Part shown: piece by piece, positions 37,037 to 39,645 of the stretch | Layout: every line of letters starts with the position of its first letter | How positions within the stretch are numbered: position 1 is the first letter of the stretch | Assembly (NCBI GenBank): GCA_014361445.1 | Contig: JACIVQ010000002.1 | Location: 24,939 to 64,583 of the forward strand | DNA from: Methanosuratincolales archaeon | GTDB lineage: Archaea > Thermoproteota > Methanomethylicia > Methanomethylicales > Methanomethylicaceae | DNA: 39,645 nt | Direction: 5' to 3' | Notes under the pieces: model-generated | What the model saw: the letters and a program-made list of their open reading frames with translations, nothing else | Told to the model about the DNA's origin: nothing | Database searches by the model: none | Position numbers and translations under genes: made by a program

Positions 37037-38527
37037 TCAAAAATCCAATTGACCTGGATTCATAATTCGGTTCGGATCTAGGATCTTTTTTATTGTTCTT
37101 ATGATGTTCATAGCTGCTGGGTCTGTTCCTAACCAGTTAAGTCTTGCGAAGTACGGTGGTGCTTTGTATAGAATTGTTCCATGGGCTCTCATGACCTCGC
37201 CAATCTCTCTTAGGCATTTTCTATGTTTTTCAACGATTTCTGGCGAGTCATCTTTACTACCGAAGATGTTGTAACGAATGATACCCTCATGTCCATGATC
37301 CATTAATCTGTTATATGCCTGTATAGGATGTCCTGCTTGCGTATATCCGTATTTGTCGTAAACCTTCTCGACTGCGCGATATATTTCTGCATTTTTTGAG
37401 GGTGGCGCATATCCTCCGACCCATTGCGCCCTCCCTCCTCTCGCTCCGCTAATATCATTGGAAAGTTGTACTGGTAAATATTTAAAGTACCTTATTTGAT
37501 CCCCCTTACTAAAGCTTTTTATGCCCTCCTCGAACAGTGTGAGTTTTCCGCCACCTTTCTCCGTAATACTTTTGACAATTTCATCTTTTGCCTCCAACTC
37601 TTTTTCAGTATTTGCAGTAAACGATACCCACGAAGATAGTTCAGGCTCACCAGGTCTGCGTCCCTCTGAAAAAGGCAATTTCTCTCCTGCTTCCACTCTT
37701 CCCCAAGCCCAATTATTTGAGGCAATATCGTCAATTATCCCTGTACGCGCCAATTCCCGCTGGATCTTGAAACCCCTTTCTACGGTGTCTGCATCCATAA
37801 AATAGTCCAATCTGTACGGTCTTTTAGGATATAGTTTTATACTCGCTTTCGTTACAATCCCCGTGGTTCCTGCCCATCCTATAAATAGACCAATAAGTCC
37901 GAAATCTGGAAGAGCAGCATGGTGATTCCAGTGAGGCGAAGACATGGCAGAACCAGTTCTGATTATTTCTCCAGTTGGAAGAACTGCTTCGAATGCATTC
38001 ACAAAATAGGAAGCGTCTCCATAGGCCATAGATAAATCAGTCATACCATACATCAAAGATGACGCAACGTATCCTGTGGCAGGTGGTGCGTAAGTAACAG
38101 GGACTCTTAGGTGTGGATAATGTCTATTGACGTACCCCACAACGTCCGCATAAGTAATTCCTGCTTCAACAAGTATGTATTGATCTTCCTCATTCACCTC
38201 AAGAACTTTATTCATTCGCCTCATATCTAAAACTATTCCGCCTTCACGGGGAGTTGCAAGGGCACCAACGCTCAAATTTGCAACCCATGGCACTACGGGT
38301 ATATGTTCCCGATTTGCGAGTCTAACAATGTCCTGAACTTCTTCTGTTGTTTTAGGCATTACCACAAAATCTGCCTTTCCTGACCGTTCAAACGTTATGA
38401 AGTCCTCGGAGTATGTGTATAGAACAGCTTCGGAATCGCTGACATATCTTGATCCAACAATCGCTGCTAACCGTTCGTAGATTTTAGAGTTCTTGGCTCC
38501 GGATTGCACATAAGAAGATTCCCCCAT
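37037..38527 (-). CDS. FAD-linked oxidase (PCMH-type, GlcD / 4-cresol dehydrogenase-like)
   Basis: DFVVMPKTTEEVQDIVRLANREHIPVVPWVANLSVGALATPREGGIVLDMRRMNKVLEV; C-terminal KKILDPNRIMNPGQLDF. Confidence 0.9.
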   Translation of the reverse strand: MGESSYVQSGAKNSKIYERLAAIVGSRYVSDSEAVLYTYSEDFITFERSGKADFVVMPKTTEEVQDIVRLANREHIPVVPWVANLSVGALATPREGGIVLDMRRMNKVLEVNEEDQYILVEAGITYADVVGYVNRHYPHLRVPVTYAPPATGYVASSLMYGMTDLSMAYGDASYFVNAFEAVLPTGEIIRTGSAMSSPHWNHHAALPDFGLIGLFIGWAGTTGIVTKASIKLYPKRPYRLDYFMDADTVERGFKIQRELARTGIIDDIASNNWAWGRVEAGEKLPFSEGRRPGEPELSSWVSFTANTEKELEAKDEIVKSITEKGGGKLTLFEEGIKSFSKGDQIRYFKYLPVQLSNDISGARGGRAQWVGGYAPPSKNAEIYRAVEKVYDKYGYTQAGHPIQAYNRLMDHGHEGIIRYNIFGSKDDSPEIVEKHRKCLREIGEVMRAHGTILYKAPPYFARLNWLGTDPAAMNIIRTIKKILDPNRIMNPGQLDF

Positions 38528-38787
38528 TAATATCCCTCCTTTTTTGTAAGGAAAATATTACGGTGAAAATTTAAAACATTTTTCCTGTTGGTCCACCTTA
38601 TCATTGTTTGTGTACTAAATCCCAAATGATTTAACTTGCACACGATTTGACTTCACCACCGAGTAATAATAAGTGGATAAATTATCTGGATAAATTAATA
38701 AATTATTTTACCTATTTTTAATTCAATATTTATAATTTTTCTATTTTTTTTATCTATTATAAAAAATAATATAATTTTTTTAAATTT

Positions 38788-39174
38788 TTATTTATTAATA
38801 TGTGTTATACTTAATAATTTTAAATCAGAAGCTGTTAATATTATGCTTAATTCTTTATCTGATTTTATTAGTTCTTTGCTCGATTGTATTAAAGGATCTA
38901 ACTCCGACTTAATGATACGTCGTCTTAGTCCAGAATAATCTCCATATGGTAAACCCGTGATTTCACTCAAACGTTTGGCAAAAATCTCCAATTCTCTATA
39001 AGGCAAACCATAAAGTTGTCTAATTAAGGCTAGTAGTTGTATATACCTTTCAGATAATTTGAATGGTCGTCCTTTTTTCCCTTTGTTATTTAATTTTAGT
39101 GATTGGTGATATTTTCGAATAAACTCTGCTTCGATTACCAACACTCCTCTAATTATGTTTTCTTTCTCATTCAT
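38788..39174 (-). pseudogene. Degenerate N-terminal fragment of a DDE (IS5-like) transposase
   Basis: KGRPFKLSERYIQLLALIRQLYGLPYRELEIFAKRLSEITGLPYGDYSGLRRRI then truncation (ILTASDLKLLSITHINK*) where a DDE catalytic core would continue; followed by extremely AT-rich sequence. Confidence 0.65.
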
Positions 39175-39243
39175 TTCTATCTAGTTCTCATTAAGAATTT
39201 AGCTAAACTAAAATCTTTCTCTTATGATGCTTAAAATTAGATT

Positions 39244-39516
39244 TTATCCTCCGATGACCGGTAGTAATATATCTACAATGTCTTCAGTCCTAATCTTTGT
39301 CCTCAATCCATTTATAAACATGCAGTGCCTGCCATTAATAAGGATATTTAAGTCGCTTCTAACACTTTCCTTTTCCATCAAAAGTTCTTTATAAATAGTG
39401 TTCCTGTCCGATATAAATTTTATTAAATCTTCAATATTTCCTTCCCACGAATCCAACCGCACCTCTCTAAATTCTCTTGGAATATTGGGTCCATGGAGCC
39501 TAACTATCATTAGCAT
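39244..39516 (-). CDS. MoaD/ThiS-like ubiquitin-fold protein with C-terminal Gly-Gly
   Basis: 90 aa; ends ...GLRTKIRTEDIVDILLPVIGG*; adjacent to the AOR C-terminus. Confidence 0.75.
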   Translation of the reverse strand: MLMIVRLHGPNIPREFREVRLDSWEGNIEDLIKFISDRNTIYKELLMEKESVRSDLNILINGRHCMFINGLRTKIRTEDIVDILLPVIGG

Positions 39517-39521
39517 GTCCT

Positions 39522-39645
39522 CTATATTTTTAAATCTAAATTCTTTATGGTATCTTCTGTTGGAATGCCCTCTTTATTCCAACCCCTTATCTCATAATAT
39601 AAATTGAGAAGCTTCTCAAAATCCTCAGCACTTATTCGCCATTTT
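39522..39645 (-). CDS. Aldehyde:ferredoxin oxidoreductase family, C-terminal end only (window edge)
   Basis: Manual translation KWRISAEDFEKLLNLYYEIRGWNKEGIPTEDTIKNLDLKI*; typical AOR C-terminal LLxxYYxxRGWxxxGIPTxxxxxxLxL pattern. Confidence 0.75.
   Translation of the reverse strand, partial: KWRISAEDFEKLLNLYYEIRGWNKEGIPTEDTIKNLDLKI

Noticed and set aside
1-39645. CRISPR arrays, tRNA and rRNA genes
   Set aside because: No regularly spaced repeats and no cloverleaf or rRNA-like sequence noticed in the intergenic regions on visual reading; a tRNAscan/CRISPR finder run would be needed to exclude them formally.

Overview
Archaeal chromosomal segment, densely coding, with no tRNA, rRNA or CRISPR array that I could see. 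Assignments come from motif reading only; no searches were run. From left to right: (1) a truncated double-[4Fe-4S] QueG-like protein, a radical SAM protein, an HhH-glycosylase-like protein, a CoA-binding ADP-forming acyl-CoA synthetase alpha protein, a pyruvate-kinase C-domain-like protein, a CopA-type P-ATPase, a 5-FTHF cyclo-ligase-family protein and a 46-aa YHS mini-protein that is absent from the ORF track. (2) A UPF0282-like MBL protein, an NreA-type repair protein overlapping a spore-photoproduct-lyase-like radical SAM gene, a nitroreductase and two MFS transporters. (3) A TnpB-only IS605/IS1341-type element inserted between a thioredoxin gene and a four-gene group-3b-like [NiFe] sulfhydrogenase operon (hydB-G-D-A). 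(4) A PycB-like carboxyltransferase, an M42 peptidase, an HExxH protein, an S-adenosyl(or S-inosyl)homocysteine hydrolase, a DUF169 protein, a CstA-type transporter followed by an MtaA/CmuA-like methyltransferase, a site-2 protease with a wHTH protein, and membrane/ABC components. (5) A compact four-gene operon encoding FAD-linked oxidase, HdrD-like Fe-S protein, MtaA-like methyltransferase and MtbC/MtaC-like corrinoid protein. (6) An AT-rich zone with a decayed transposase, then a MoaD/ThiS-like protein and the C-terminus of an aldehyde:ferredoxin oxidoreductase. The best candidates for something undescribed are the corrinoid/methyltransferase/HdrD/FAD-oxidase operon, which has no recognisable substrate methyltransferase such as MttB or MtaB, and the CstA-MtaA and NreA-SPL couplings.
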